Notes under the pieces: generated by a model
Databases searched by the model: none
Told to the model about the DNA's origin: nothing
Seen by the model: only the letters and a program-made list of their open reading frames with translations
Shown here: positions 34,293 through 43,408 of the stretch, piece by piece
Numbering within the stretch: the first letter of the stretch is position 1
Layout: every line of letters begins with the position of its first letter
NCBI RefSeq assembly: GCF_019049325.1
Contig: NZ_JAGMUO010000128.1
Coordinates: 1 to 64,000 of the forward strand
DNA from: Streptomyces sp. AC512_CC834
GTDB taxonomy: Bacteria > Actinomycetota > Actinomycetes > Streptomycetales > Streptomycetaceae
Reading direction: 5' to 3'
DNA: 64,000 nucleotides
Program-made: the position numbers and the translations under genes

Positions 34293-36049
34293 CGGACCTC
34301 GCGCTCCTTCCGCTCGAAGGGACTGGGCACCGGGTAGTAGGCGCCGAGGAAGGCGCCGAGCATCTCGGTCTGGCGGTCGACGTCGTGACCGTCGGAAAGC
34401 GTGTCGTTGATGCAGAACGCCTGCCGGTCGCGGCGGGCCAGCAGAATGCCCAGCCGCCGTTGGACCTCGGGCCTGGCGAGGTCCAGGTAGGCGAACCGGA
34501 TGTTGGACGGCACCGCACGGCCCGTGAAGTAGGCGTAGTAGTGGTACAGCGACGACGGGATGGAGATGTCGGTGGGGCTGCGGAATCGGCTGTGCGAGGT
34601 CTGCCAGTGCGCTGCGGAGTACTCGCGTTCTATCTCCTCCAGCACGCTCCGTCGCAGTGCGTAGGGTGCGTGCCGGAGTTTCTGGACGATGACCGAACCG
34701 AAGTTCTCCAGGAGAAGCCGCCGGTTGTTCTTGCCCGCCGCGTCGACCGGACGGTCCACGGGACTGGGGCCCCGGCGGGGTACCTGGGAGGGCGAGAAGA
34801 AGGTCCGAGTCATGCCGTTGGACAGGAAGAAGTCCTGCGGCGTGACGGGACGGCCCAGGAACATGTCGTCGTTGAGGTAGAGAAAGTGCTCGGACAGGCC
34901 CTTGATGTGGTGCAGCCGACTCTCGATGGCATGCGAGTTGAAGGTGGGCAGCGCGGCCGGATCGGCGAAGATGTCGGCGTGGTCGACGACGGTCAGGCGC
35001 GGGTGGCTGTCGTTGAGCCACGCCGGACGCTGCCCGTCCGTCACCAGGTAGACGTGTCTGACCCACGGGGCGTTCTGTTCCAGAGCCCGCAAGGAATAGC
35101 GCAGTTCGTCCCGGCTGATGTAGCGGGCCGCGTTCGCCGCTTCGGCGTGGTAGCCACCGTCGTAAGCACTGCGACGCCGCTGCCATGCGGGGTCGTTGCC
35201 GTCGACCCACGTGTAGACGACGTCGATCGGGAAGCGCACGTCCTCGGGCAGCGCGTCGGCGCAGGCCTGCACGGTGCGCACCGAGCGGGTACGCCGGGTG
35301 TGCAGCGCGGCGAAGCCGGTCAGCCGGCTGACCGGCACGGTCACGCGGGCCTCGCGGAGCGACACGTCCTCTGTGACACGGTTGGGGCGCGGCGCCACGA
35401 GGCGTCCGGCTTCCGGCTTCCAGAACTCGATGTCGCAACTGTGCTCGAGACCGAGCACCAGAGAACCCGTGGGGTCGCTCCACACCATGCCGACCTGGAG
35501 GACCCCGGCGTGCCGGGCCTGTTGCCGGCCGCCGTGCGAACCTGCCAGTGCCGCTCGGGCATGCGGCGTCTCGCCCCTGCACGCACGCACGTAAAGAGGG
35601 CTGTGACCGGCACAGCGCTCGAGCGCCCTGCCCACCTGCTCACGATCGGACTCGGCGACGGCGAGGACGGAACGGAAATCTGAGGTTCCGCGGATGGCGA
35701 AGTAGTCGACCCCCGCACCCTCCAGCGCGGTCACGACCAGTTCGAGGTTGGCCTCGCGCAGACCGAGCGGCGAGACGGTGGGCCGGACCAGCGCGATCCG
35801 GTCGCCGTGTCCGGCGAGTGCCGCGAGCCGCTCCCCCTCGCGGAAGAGGTGCGGCCAACGGCGGCGGGCCCGCAAGCCGCGGAACAGCCGGGAAGCGAGG
35901 GAGAGAGCGTGCAGTCGGCGAAGCAGGTGCTTGAGGACCATACGCAGCCCTGCCGGTACCCGGCGTGCGATACGGCGTCTGAGGCCCGCCGGGACCAGGC
36001 CGCGGTACGCCCCGACCGCGGCGGATGCCTCGGGGTTGCCTGTGCTCAC
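34289..36049 (-). CDS. Stealth-family sugar-phosphate transferase (third gene of the trio)
   Basis: A 586-residue protein with all four Stealth regions. CR1 is FPIDVVYTWVDGNDPAW (about 271-287). CR2 is RDELRYSLRALEQNAPWVRHVYLVTD continuing to LPTFNSHAIESRLHHI and FLYLNDDMFLG. CR3 covers NNRRLLLENFG and HAPYALRRSVLEE, and CR4 is FCINDTLSD, ending YYPVPSPFER. Stealth proteins transfer hexose-1-phosphate from UDP-sugars to make phosphodiester-linked capsules. The N-terminal 250 residues have a conserved domain shared by all three paralogues here. GTG start overlaps the upstream stop. All catalytic motifs are intact. Confidence 0.88.
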   Translation of the reverse strand: MSTGNPEASAAVGAYRGLVPAGLRRRIARRVPAGLRMVLKHLLRRLHALSLASRLFRGLRARRRWPHLFREGERLAALAGHGDRIALVRPTVSPLGLREANLELVVTALEGAGVDYFAIRGTSDFRSVLAVAESDREQVGRALERCAGHSPLYVRACRGETPHARAALAGSHGGRQQARHAGVLQVGMVWSDPTGSLVLGLEHSCDIEFWKPEAGRLVAPRPNRVTEDVSLREARVTVPVSRLTGFAALHTRRTRSVRTVQACADALPEDVRFPIDVVYTWVDGNDPAWQRRRSAYDGGYHAEAANAARYISRDELRYSLRALEQNAPWVRHVYLVTDGQRPAWLNDSHPRLTVVDHADIFADPAALPTFNSHAIESRLHHIKGLSEHFLYLNDDMFLGRPVTPQDFFLSNGMTRTFFSPSQVPRRGPSPVDRPVDAAGKNNRRLLLENFGSVIVQKLRHAPYALRRSVLEEIEREYSAAHWQTSHSRFRSPTDISIPSSLYHYYAYFTGRAVPSNIRFAYLDLARPEVQRRLGILLARRDRQAFCINDTLSDGHDVDRQTEMLGAFLGAYYPVPSPFERKEREVR

Positions 36050-37668
36050 GAATGATTGTCCGACTCTGTATCGGTCTGCGGGCGGTCGTACTCGAAGACG
36101 CTGGGGACTGGGTAGTACTGGTGCAGGAAGCGCACGACGGCGTTGGTCCCTCCTCCGAAACCCGCCTCCTCGGTGCCGAGACCGAAGAACTGGAGCTGTT
36201 GCACGTCACGCCGGACGAGCAGCCGTTCCAGGTGGGTGCCGATGCCGGGCAGTGCCGCGTGCAGCACCACGGATGCTTCCCCCGACGGATCGGCGAGACC
36301 GGCGACGTATCCGAAGTGGTGGACCATGCCGTCCATGGGATGGGTCCCGGGCACTGTGGACAGCGCCTGGTGGTTGGCCAGCGGCAGGGATCGCGCCCCC
36401 GCTTCTCCGAGCCGGGTCAAGGTGTCGGCCCGGTAGGGCTGGGGTCCCGCCGCGTAGCCGTGGCCGGTGACCCGGCCCGTGGCGGAATAGGCGGCACGGA
36501 CCCACTCCGCGAAAGACTCCGACGCGTTCCAGGGACCACGCCGCGGACGGGTTCCGCCGCTGGGCGTGAAGTAGTCGAAGGGGCGGACCGGGCGGCCGAG
36601 CAGGGCGCCGGGACGCATGAGCAGAAAGTGTTCGGCGACGTCGGGCAGTTGGTCCAGCCGCCACTCGGCACCGGGCCCGGCGCGGACGACGCTGAGCCGC
36701 TCGTCCGGCTTCAGCCAGGCCGGCGGCTCCGCCTGGGCGACCACATGCACGACGTCGATCCACGGCGCGTACTGGTGCACGGAGCGCAGGGCCGCGCGCA
36801 GCAGTTCCTCACCCCATGGCGTTGGATGCTGCCACAGCAGCACCGCGTCCACGGGGAACGAGATCTCCTCGAGCCGTACGACGTCGAAGTTCTCCAGAGT
36901 GATCGTCGGTTCCATGTCGCCGTCGATGTCGCAGTAGCCGGACAGCCGGTCGAGGCCGATCTCGATGCCGGGTGCTTCGGCGGGCACGGCGCGCTGTACC
37001 CGGTTGGGACGTGGGCCGATGAGTCGTTCCTGGGGGAGGTCGGTGTTGGCCGTCCAGAACTCGATCTCGATGCCTTGGTCCTCGCCCACCCACAGGTTCT
37101 CGGTGGGATCGGTACGGAGCCACGTGAGGCGGATCACCCTGGCTCTGCCGTAGTGCTTCCACGCCTTCATGTGGCTGCCCGGAACATCGCGGGTGTCACC
37201 TGCGGAAGGGGACACGGAGACGACGTAGCCGGTGTGCTCCTCAAGCAGGGCGCGCAGCACCCGACGTACGGTCCCCTTGTCCCGCACTTCCACGGCGATG
37301 CACAGACGGCGGTCGTCCAGGGCGGGCACCGCGAACCAGGGCACCTCGGCGGCGTCCAGCGCGTGCGTGACCAGGTCGTGGTCGAGCCGGCGGGCGAGAT
37401 CGACGGTGAGCCCGCTGTGCACGTGGGCGACCCTGCCGTCGGGTGCGGTCGTACGACGCTCGGACTGTCCGAGGCCCGCGCGGCGGACGCGTCGAAGGGC
37501 CCTGCGGTGCAGGCGGGCTTCGCGGCGGCTCAGGGTGCGCGCGAGGCCCCCCTTCACCTTGCGCCGCACGCCTGCGGGCACGGTGGTCGCGGCCGCAGAG
37601 CGCACCGGCTGCGGGACGAACCTCCGGTAGACGTGAACCGCGGAACTCATCGACGTCGGATTGGGCAC
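36046..37668 (-). CDS. Divergent Stealth-like protein, catalytic motifs lost (second gene of the trio)
   Basis: A 540-residue paralogue with the same N-terminal domain (SGLTVDLARRLDHDLVTHALDAAEVPWFAV.. NRVQRAV) and the same ending (QYYPVPSVFEYD). However, CR1 reads DAVLLWQHPTPW instead of DVVYTWVDGNDP, the FNSH segment of CR2 is missing and the NDDMF motif is HFLLMRPGALLG. A His-rich segment (THPMDGMVHHFGY) remains. It is therefore probably not a working transferase and may be a structural partner of the flanking Stealth enzymes. It begins 15 bp after the first Stealth gene with GGAG upstream and overlaps the third as GTGA. Confidence 0.7.
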   Translation of the reverse strand: MPNPTSMSSAVHVYRRFVPQPVRSAAATTVPAGVRRKVKGGLARTLSRREARLHRRALRRVRRAGLGQSERRTTAPDGRVAHVHSGLTVDLARRLDHDLVTHALDAAEVPWFAVPALDDRRLCIAVEVRDKGTVRRVLRALLEEHTGYVVSVSPSAGDTRDVPGSHMKAWKHYGRARVIRLTWLRTDPTENLWVGEDQGIEIEFWTANTDLPQERLIGPRPNRVQRAVPAEAPGIEIGLDRLSGYCDIDGDMEPTITLENFDVVRLEEISFPVDAVLLWQHPTPWGEELLRAALRSVHQYAPWIDVVHVVAQAEPPAWLKPDERLSVVRAGPGAEWRLDQLPDVAEHFLLMRPGALLGRPVRPFDYFTPSGGTRPRRGPWNASESFAEWVRAAYSATGRVTGHGYAAGPQPYRADTLTRLGEAGARSLPLANHQALSTVPGTHPMDGMVHHFGYVAGLADPSGEASVVLHAALPGIGTHLERLLVRRDVQQLQFFGLGTEEAGFGGGTNAVVRFLHQYYPVPSVFEYDRPQTDTESDNHS

Positions 37669-37683
37669 GTCATGAACTCCGTC

Positions 37684-39309
37684 TCATCGCTCGAAGGGGC
37701 TGGGGGTCGGGAAATACGAGGTGAAGAAGTCGTCCAGCAGTTCTTGCTGCGCCTCTGTGTCCTCGGGGGTGGAGAAGGCGTCGTTGAGGCAGAACGAGTC
37801 CCGGTCCCGGCCGTCGAGCAGCCGTTGCAGTCGATCCGCCAGGTCGGCCACGGCCAACTGGATGTAGGTGAAGGGCATCGACGCCGGCTGCGCCCGGCCG
37901 GTCAGCGCCGCGTAGTACAACGCGAACGACGAAGTGGGCGACAGGTCCGTCATGGCCCGGAACCTGCTGGCCGATGTACGCGCCCACGCCTCGGCGAACT
38001 CCAGTTCGGCCTCCTCCATCGCCGAGCGTCGCAAGGCGTAGGGGATGTGTTCCATGGGCTGGGTGATGACCTTGCCGAAACGTTCATGCAGCAGCGCCCT
38101 GTTGTTCTTGCACGCCGCGTCCACCGGGCTGTCGGTCTCGGCGACCGGCCCCTGCGGGATGCGGTTGCGCGAGGGGAAGTAGCGTGCCGTCCCGCTCGGG
38201 GTGAAGAAGGAGTGCGGAGCCACCGGACGCCCCATGAACATGTCATCGTTGAAGTAGAGGAAGTGCTCGGCGAGACCCTCGATGTGATGAAGCTGGCTCT
38301 CGATCGAGTGCGAGTTGAAGGTGGGAAGGTCCGCCGGATTGCGGAAGATCTCCCGATGGGTGGCGATGCGGGCCCCGGGCACGTCCTCGCGCATCCAATC
38401 CGGAACCTGGTCGTCGGTGACGACGTAGATGTTCCGGATCCATGGCGCGAACAGGTGGAGGGAGCGTATCGAGTAACGCAGTTCGTCGCGGCTGATGAAC
38501 CTGGCGTCACTCGCCGACTCGGCGTGGTAGGCCTCGCCCTTGGCCTGCGCCTTGCGCTGCTTCCAGGCCGGATCGTTGCCGTCGACCCACGTGTAGACGG
38601 CGTCGACGGGGAAGGCGATGTCGTCGGCGCAGTTCACCAGGAACTCGGGCCGGGTCGGCAGCGCCGGTGCGAGATGTCCCGGGGTCCAGTCCGACACGAA
38701 GCGGCTGAACAACCGGGCGGCGCCCATGACGTTCGGACCGTCGGTGCCCACCGCCCAGGTGGCGCGGTTGGCGCGCGGAGCGACGAGACAGGTGCCCTGC
38801 CGCTGCCAGAACTCGACGACGCAGCCGTACTCGTGCCCGAGCAGCAGGTGCCGACCCGGATCGGTGCGGTACCAACTGACTTGCAGCACCCGCGCGCCGA
38901 CGACCTCGCGCCAGGCCCGGGGATCACGCGAAGAGACCGGCTTGGCGGGCCGGGGTGCGTCCGGGTCCACGACGGTCAGGTGCCCCGGGTACTGCCCGAG
39001 CCCGCGGAAGACCGCCTGAAGCACACGCTCCCGGTCCTCCTCGGCGACACCCACGACCGTGCCGTGGTCGACCGTGCCGCGTACGGCGAAGTGGCCGACT
39101 CCGGCCGCGTCGAGCAGGGCGACGAGTGCCGAGCGGTTGGCCTCACGGGCGGCGAGCGGGGTCAGCCCCGGCTCGACATAGACGTCGCCGTGCTCGCCCG
39201 TGAGCGTCGTCGGCGCGTTCGCGGTGGAGTGCCGCGGGCCGGCAACACCCTGCCGGGCCGCAACGGTCGCGGCGGTTGGATGCGCGGTGAAGTCAGATAC
39301 GGTCGTCAC
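37684..39309 (-). CDS. Stealth-family sugar-phosphate transferase (first gene of the trio)
   Basis: A 541-residue protein. CR1 is PVDAVYTWVDGNDPAW (about 233-248), CR2 RDELRYSIRSLHLFAPWIRNIYVVTDD with LPTFNSHSIESQLHHI and FLYFNDDMFMG, CR3 NNRALLHERFG and HIPYALRRSAMEE, CR4 FCLNDAFS, and the ending is YFPTPSPFER. All expected motifs are present. GTG 39309 (VTTVSDF) is preferred over GTG 39336 because TTTGAGG precedes it at normal distance. First gene of a five-gene operon leading to the SGNH hydrolase; the promoter must lie in the spacer shared with the LCP gene. Confidence 0.87.
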   Translation of the reverse strand: MTTVSDFTAHPTAATVAARQGVAGPRHSTANAPTTLTGEHGDVYVEPGLTPLAAREANRSALVALLDAAGVGHFAVRGTVDHGTVVGVAEEDRERVLQAVFRGLGQYPGHLTVVDPDAPRPAKPVSSRDPRAWREVVGARVLQVSWYRTDPGRHLLLGHEYGCVVEFWQRQGTCLVAPRANRATWAVGTDGPNVMGAARLFSRFVSDWTPGHLAPALPTRPEFLVNCADDIAFPVDAVYTWVDGNDPAWKQRKAQAKGEAYHAESASDARFISRDELRYSIRSLHLFAPWIRNIYVVTDDQVPDWMREDVPGARIATHREIFRNPADLPTFNSHSIESQLHHIEGLAEHFLYFNDDMFMGRPVAPHSFFTPSGTARYFPSRNRIPQGPVAETDSPVDAACKNNRALLHERFGKVITQPMEHIPYALRRSAMEEAELEFAEAWARTSASRFRAMTDLSPTSSFALYYAALTGRAQPASMPFTYIQLAVADLADRLQRLLDGRDRDSFCLNDAFSTPEDTEAQQELLDDFFTSYFPTPSPFER

Positions 39310-39754
39310 GCCACTGAACCTCAAAGGACGACGCACGCAGCGGCACAGCCACCCTCCCTCTCCTCACCCGAGCCATGCCGGAGTGAGCACCAGTGACCGT
39401 GAGCCCTCGTGCCCCCCGGCTCGAATCACGACCACACCAGGCACCGACCGACCGGCCCATGCCGTCCACATTGAAACTTTAACGTTCACAGGACCGACAC
39501 ATCTTCACCAAGGGTCCTGATAGCTGTCAACAGCAGTCACTTATGACAGAAAATACACTGCTCTCTGACATGTTCCCGAACAACGGACATCAGGCAGATG
39601 TCCAGGGTCGCCACCCGACTCGTCCGACAATCGGTCTATAGTTCGGGAGCGCTTCGGCGACCATCGCCGCGGCCGGGCCCGGCCTCTCCCCCCACTCGTG
39701 CCCTGCATTCATGTCCGGACAAGCGAGCCGGTTGACGAGAGAGGACCGAGGTCC
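39310..39754. other. Divergent spacer between the Stealth operon and the LCP gene
   Basis: 445 bases without a credible gene. The middle (39470-39600) is the most AT-rich stretch in this part of the window. A TATAGT hexamer at 39637-39642 could be a -10 for the LCP gene, and TTGACA on the minus strand (39530-39525) a -35 toward the Stealth genes; neither has a good matching partner box. Confidence 0.5.
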
Positions 39755-40855
39755 ATGACGCACGCCCCGACGGAGACGAGCCCCCGCCGGTCCAGGCGTG
39801 CGCCCACCGGCCGCCGTTCGGCCCGACCACCGAGACGGCGCCGTCTCTGGCGCTGGATCGGGCTGAGCCTGGTGTTGTTGCTCCTCGCCGTGGGGGGTGT
39901 GGGGTACTGGCTGTACAGCGACCTCAACGGCAACATCAAGGGCGTCGACATCAACGAGGCGATAGGCGACGACCGCCCGGAGAAGCTGCCCACCTCTGGG
40001 CAGAACATCCTGGTCCTCGGGTCCGACTCACGCGCCGGGGACAACGCCGGGCTGAACGCCGGCAAGGTCGCCGGGGCGCGCTCGGACACCGCGATGGTGA
40101 TGCACATTCCGGAGGGCCGCACGGAGGCCGTGGCCGTGAGCATTCCACGCGACACACTGGTCACCCGTCCCGCGTGTGCGAAACAGGACGGCACCGAGGT
40201 CGCCGCTGCGAAGCGCGTGATGTTCAACTCCGTCTACTCGCAGGTCGGTCCGGCCTGCGTGGTCAAAACGGTGGAGCAGATGTCGGGTATCCGCATGGAC
40301 CACTACGTGGAGATCGACTTCGCCGGCTTCAAGGACCTGGTGGACGCCATAGGCGGCGTCACGGTCACCGTGGAGGAGGACATCCACGACTCCTCCAGCG
40401 GTCTCGACCTGACCGCCGGCACCCACAAGCTGAACGGCACCGAGTCCCTCGCCTTCGTCCGTACCCGGCACGGCGTCGGCGACGGCAGCGACCTCGGGCG
40501 CATCGGCCTCCAGCAGCAGTTCATGCTCGCCCTGCTGAGCGAGATCAAGCGTCAGGACCTGCTCGGCAGTCCCACCAAGACCTACAAGATCGCCAACCAG
40601 CTCACCGCGGCACTCACCACCGACTCCGACCTGGCCTCGCTGACCAAGCTGGCAGAGTTCGGCCGCAGCCTCAACGGCGTCGATCCGTCCACCATGGAGA
40701 CCATCATGCTGCCGGTCGCCTACGACACCCAGGATCCCAACCGGGTGGTGGCGGCCCAGCCGCAGGCGGGCAGGCTGTGGGAGGCGCTCCGCAAGGACGA
40801 GGACATCCCGGAGTCGGCCAAGAAGTCTCCCGCCACGGGCGGGGACTCTTCCTGA
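39755..40855 (+). CDS. LytR-CpsA-Psr (LCP) family wall glycopolymer ligase
   Basis: A 366-residue, type II membrane protein with a basic cytoplasmic N-terminus, one membrane helix (33-53) and an external LCP domain. Expected LCP residues are visible: Asp91/Arg93 (LGSDSRAGDN), Arg109/Asp111 (RSDTAMVMHI), Arg132/Asp133 (SIPRDTLV), then HYVEIDFAGFKDLVDAIGGV and LAFVRTRHG. LCP enzymes move lipid-linked glycopolymers onto peptidoglycan or arabinogalactan-like acceptors. The divergent Stealth/GT4 operon is the obvious source of its substrate. Two Cys (139 and 164) may form the disulfide seen in actinobacterial members. ATG 39755 with AGAGGA upstream. Confidence 0.88.
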   Translation: MTHAPTETSPRRSRRAPTGRRSARPPRRRRLWRWIGLSLVLLLLAVGGVGYWLYSDLNGNIKGVDINEAIGDDRPEKLPTSGQNILVLGSDSRAGDNAGLNAGKVAGARSDTAMVMHIPEGRTEAVAVSIPRDTLVTRPACAKQDGTEVAAAKRVMFNSVYSQVGPACVVKTVEQMSGIRMDHYVEIDFAGFKDLVDAIGGVTVTVEEDIHDSSSGLDLTAGTHKLNGTESLAFVRTRHGVGDGSDLGRIGLQQQFMLALLSEIKRQDLLGSPTKTYKIANQLTAALTTDSDLASLTKLAEFGRSLNGVDPSTMETIMLPVAYDTQDPNRVVAAQPQAGRLWEALRKDEDIPESAKKSPATGGDSS

Positions 40856-40877
40856 AACCGTCGAGAAGGACGTCTGC

Positions 40878-40927
40878 GGCGGCCCGGCGAGGTGACGATT
40901 CCCGTCTCGTCACCTCGCCGGGCCGCC
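40878..40927. terminator. Terminator between the LCP gene and the first beta-propeller gene
   Basis: A 21-bp perfect stem (arms 40878-40898 and 40907-40927) with an 8-base loop, placed between two convergent stops. No T-run, as is usual in Streptomyces. Confidence 0.85.
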
Positions 40928-40943
40928 GGCCGGGGCGTATCCC

Positions 40944-42065
40944 TCAGACACGTACCGCGGGGTCAAGTACCAGTCCCGGACCGGCGCCCTGCCGTGCGAC
41001 GCGCAACGTGCCGTCAGTGCCGATCATCGCGAGGACGACCCGGCCGTGTCCGTCCAGGGCCAGCGCCGGCGCGCCCACACTCGGCCCACCGGTCGGCGAC
41101 CACCAGAGGCCCGCCCCCTCGTTCTCGGTGCCGCACGCGGCCAGCATCACCTCACCGTCGAGTCCGCGGTGGGCCAGCACCGTGCAGTCGTAACCGTCGA
41201 GCACCGCCCGCAGTACCGCGACCCGGTCCCCGGTCGACGCGTCGCCGAGCGGGATCACCCAGCCGCCAGGACGGTGGGCGACGAGCCGGCCGGTTTCCTC
41301 GTCGGCCCAGTAGTAGGTCGACCGGTCCGGCGCGGTCTCCAGCACCGAGGCGGTGCCGGGCGCCACGCGCAGGGGTATGTTCGGTTCCGGTCCGAAGTCC
41401 CCGTCGGCCTGGGCCTGCCACCACCGCATGGCATATTGCGAGTTGCTCGCGAATACCTCGATCCGCCCGGAGGAGTGGACAGCGGCGGCGAACCCGTCCC
41501 GCACCCCACTGCCCTTGAGGTCCAGCCAGGCATCCCACTTGCCGCTGGGCTTCTCCCGGCGGAGCATCAGTCCGCCCCCCGCGTTGCGCACGAGGATGTG
41601 GACGCGTCCGGTCGTGCTCACCGCGGCCACCGGCGCGCCGAGACGGGCGGCCTTCTCCCGCTGCGGGTGTGGATTGCCCAACGACCGCCACTCCGTGACC
41701 GGCCGGGCGGTCTGATACTGGATGGCGTGGACGATGTCGACGGCGGGCAGCGCGTCGCCGCCCTCGCGAGCACGTCGCCCCAAGAAGTGGACATAGGTGT
41801 CCGCCCCCTGCGCCACCGAAAGGTGCGTGAGGTCCGGCACCGCGATGAAACCCGGCTCCGACCAGTGCGGACCGCCGGGCCTGGTCTCCGTCCAGCGCAC
41901 CAGACCGGCATGGGAGCGGGCATAGGCGGTCAGCCTGCCGTCCTTGCCCAGAACGAGCCAGCGACCGTCGAGAGGGCTCTCGGCGGCATGCCGCTCCCTC
42001 CCCGCCGCGACGACCCGGCCGGCCGATCTCCCTCTGGCGGCGCCGCGCCCGGATCTGGTCCGCAT
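40944..42065 (-). CDS. Beta-propeller/lectin-like repeat protein A
   Basis: A 373-residue protein after an Arg-rich start. It is built of repeated blade-like blocks such as DGRWLVLGKDGRLTAYARS.. GRVHILVRNAGGGLMLRREKPSGKWDAWLDLKGSGV.. SGRIEVFASNSQYAMRWWQ.. LDGHGRVVLAMIGTDGTLRVARQ. The W-x-x-W-x-D/x-L-x-G-S-G pattern is like PLL-type fucose/sugar-binding propellers. It has a tandem paralogue just upstream. No signal peptide is evident, so how it would meet extracellular sugars is unclear. ATG 42065 was chosen for AGG upstream and because longer starts add only low-complexity sequence. Confidence 0.55.
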   Translation of the reverse strand: MRTRSGRGAARGRSAGRVVAAGRERHAAESPLDGRWLVLGKDGRLTAYARSHAGLVRWTETRPGGPHWSEPGFIAVPDLTHLSVAQGADTYVHFLGRRAREGGDALPAVDIVHAIQYQTARPVTEWRSLGNPHPQREKAARLGAPVAAVSTTGRVHILVRNAGGGLMLRREKPSGKWDAWLDLKGSGVRDGFAAAVHSSGRIEVFASNSQYAMRWWQAQADGDFGPEPNIPLRVAPGTASVLETAPDRSTYYWADEETGRLVAHRPGGWVIPLGDASTGDRVAVLRAVLDGYDCTVLAHRGLDGEVMLAACGTENEGAGLWWSPTGGPSVGAPALALDGHGRVVLAMIGTDGTLRVARQGAGPGLVLDPAVRV

Positions 42066-42286
42066 GACGTGACCTGCCCCTCCCGCCACTGAAGGCGACT
42101 GACCTGCCCCTCCCCAGGATGCGTCCTGCGCGGAGGCTGAGCGCGAACCATCATAGATCGAACATTCGACGAACATGATGTGACAACCTCGTGCAGGACC
42201 CTCCTGCGGGGCGGCTGGACAGCCTTCAACCGGCCCCGTCGGACATACAGGACGACCCCGGCGCGTGCCGGCCCGTCAGGACGGCC

Positions 42287-43312
42287 TCAGACCGCCCGCC
42301 ACGCCCCCAGCGCCAGCCCCGCCTCGTCCTTCCGGCGGGACAGCAGCAGTTGTCCGGTCGACGGGGACAGGGTCGCCGCCACCAGGCGACCGTCGGCGTC
42401 CAGGGCCAGGGACACCGTCGCGTCGGCCGGCAGGGCGGGGCCCGATTCCGTCCAGGCCGCGCCCATCTCCTCGAGTTCCGAGGGGTACGCGGCGAAGGCG
42501 ACGCGGCCGCTGCCCGCCGAGCGCTGGGCGATCACCGTGCAGTCGTAGCCGTCTATGACGGTGCGGGCGGCGGACACGGGGCCGGGGCCGGCGGCCGGCA
42601 GCAGGGGGGCCGGTTCCCCACCGGGGCGCAGGGCGCACAGCTCGCCGGTGTCATCGTCGGTGTAGAAGACCGTGGTGTGCTTCTCGGAGGTCGCCAGTGC
42701 GCGCAGGGTGCCCGGGCGGACCGTCACATCGAGGCGCTCCCCCAGCACCATGCGCGTGCCCGGCTCTTCCTGGCTCCAGCGCAGGATGCCGCCCCGGACG
42801 GGCGCGTACACCTCGACCAGGCCGGACTGGGTCGTCACGGCTGTCGGCGACTCCTGGACGCCGCTGCCCAACAGGTCCCGCCACGGCGCCCAGCCGCCCT
42901 TCTCCCGCTGGGCCACCATGCTCATGCCGCCGCCCCTGTTGCGGACGAAGACATGGGCGCGTCCCTGCGCGTCCACCGCGACCGCGGGTGTTCCGGTCCG
43001 GTCGCCCTGCTTGTTGGGGTGACCGGCCGACTGCCAGTCCAGCGGAGCGAGCAGCGGCCGAAAGTGCGTGGTGTGCACGAGGTCACAACGCTGGGAACCG
43101 GTGGGCCGCCAGGCGGCCAGATGGGCGTAGCCGTCGGGGCCCCGGCCGATCGCGAGGCCGCCCGGGCACAGTTCCTGGTCTCCGCCGATGCGGCGCGCGG
43201 CCTCCCAGGAGCCCGCGGGCGTGCGTTCGGCACGCCACAGGGCGGCGTCGTCGGACGGGAGGTACACACTGAGGCGGCCGTCGCGGCCGAGAAGAAGCCA
43301 GTCGCCGTTCAC
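42287..43312 (-). CDS. Beta-propeller/lectin-like repeat protein B
   Basis: A 341-residue paralogue of the preceding gene with aligned blocks: NGDWLLLGRDGRLSVYLPS, GRAHVFVRNRGGGMSMVAQREKGGWAPWRDLLGSGVQ, SGLVEVYAPVRGGILRWSQ, TVIDGYDCTVIAQR and LDADGRLVAATLSPSTGQLLLSRR. It starts directly with the first blade, without the Arg-rich leader of protein A. 221 bp separate the two genes, so the downstream copy may have its own promoter. Function unknown; binding of a sugar or glycan is the best guess from the fold. Confidence 0.55.
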   Translation of the reverse strand: MNGDWLLLGRDGRLSVYLPSDDAALWRAERTPAGSWEAARRIGGDQELCPGGLAIGRGPDGYAHLAAWRPTGSQRCDLVHTTHFRPLLAPLDWQSAGHPNKQGDRTGTPAVAVDAQGRAHVFVRNRGGGMSMVAQREKGGWAPWRDLLGSGVQESPTAVTTQSGLVEVYAPVRGGILRWSQEEPGTRMVLGERLDVTVRPGTLRALATSEKHTTVFYTDDDTGELCALRPGGEPAPLLPAAGPGPVSAARTVIDGYDCTVIAQRSAGSGRVAFAAYPSELEEMGAAWTESGPALPADATVSLALDADGRLVAATLSPSTGQLLLSRRKDEAGLALGAWRAV

Positions 43313-43408
43313 CGGTTCACTCTAGGCAGGGTCGTCGGCTCCGTGTCGATCGGGTACGGCCATGGAGGGCGGCGGCTCAGGCCGGTGGTGCCGTGCCACC
43401 CTGACGGC

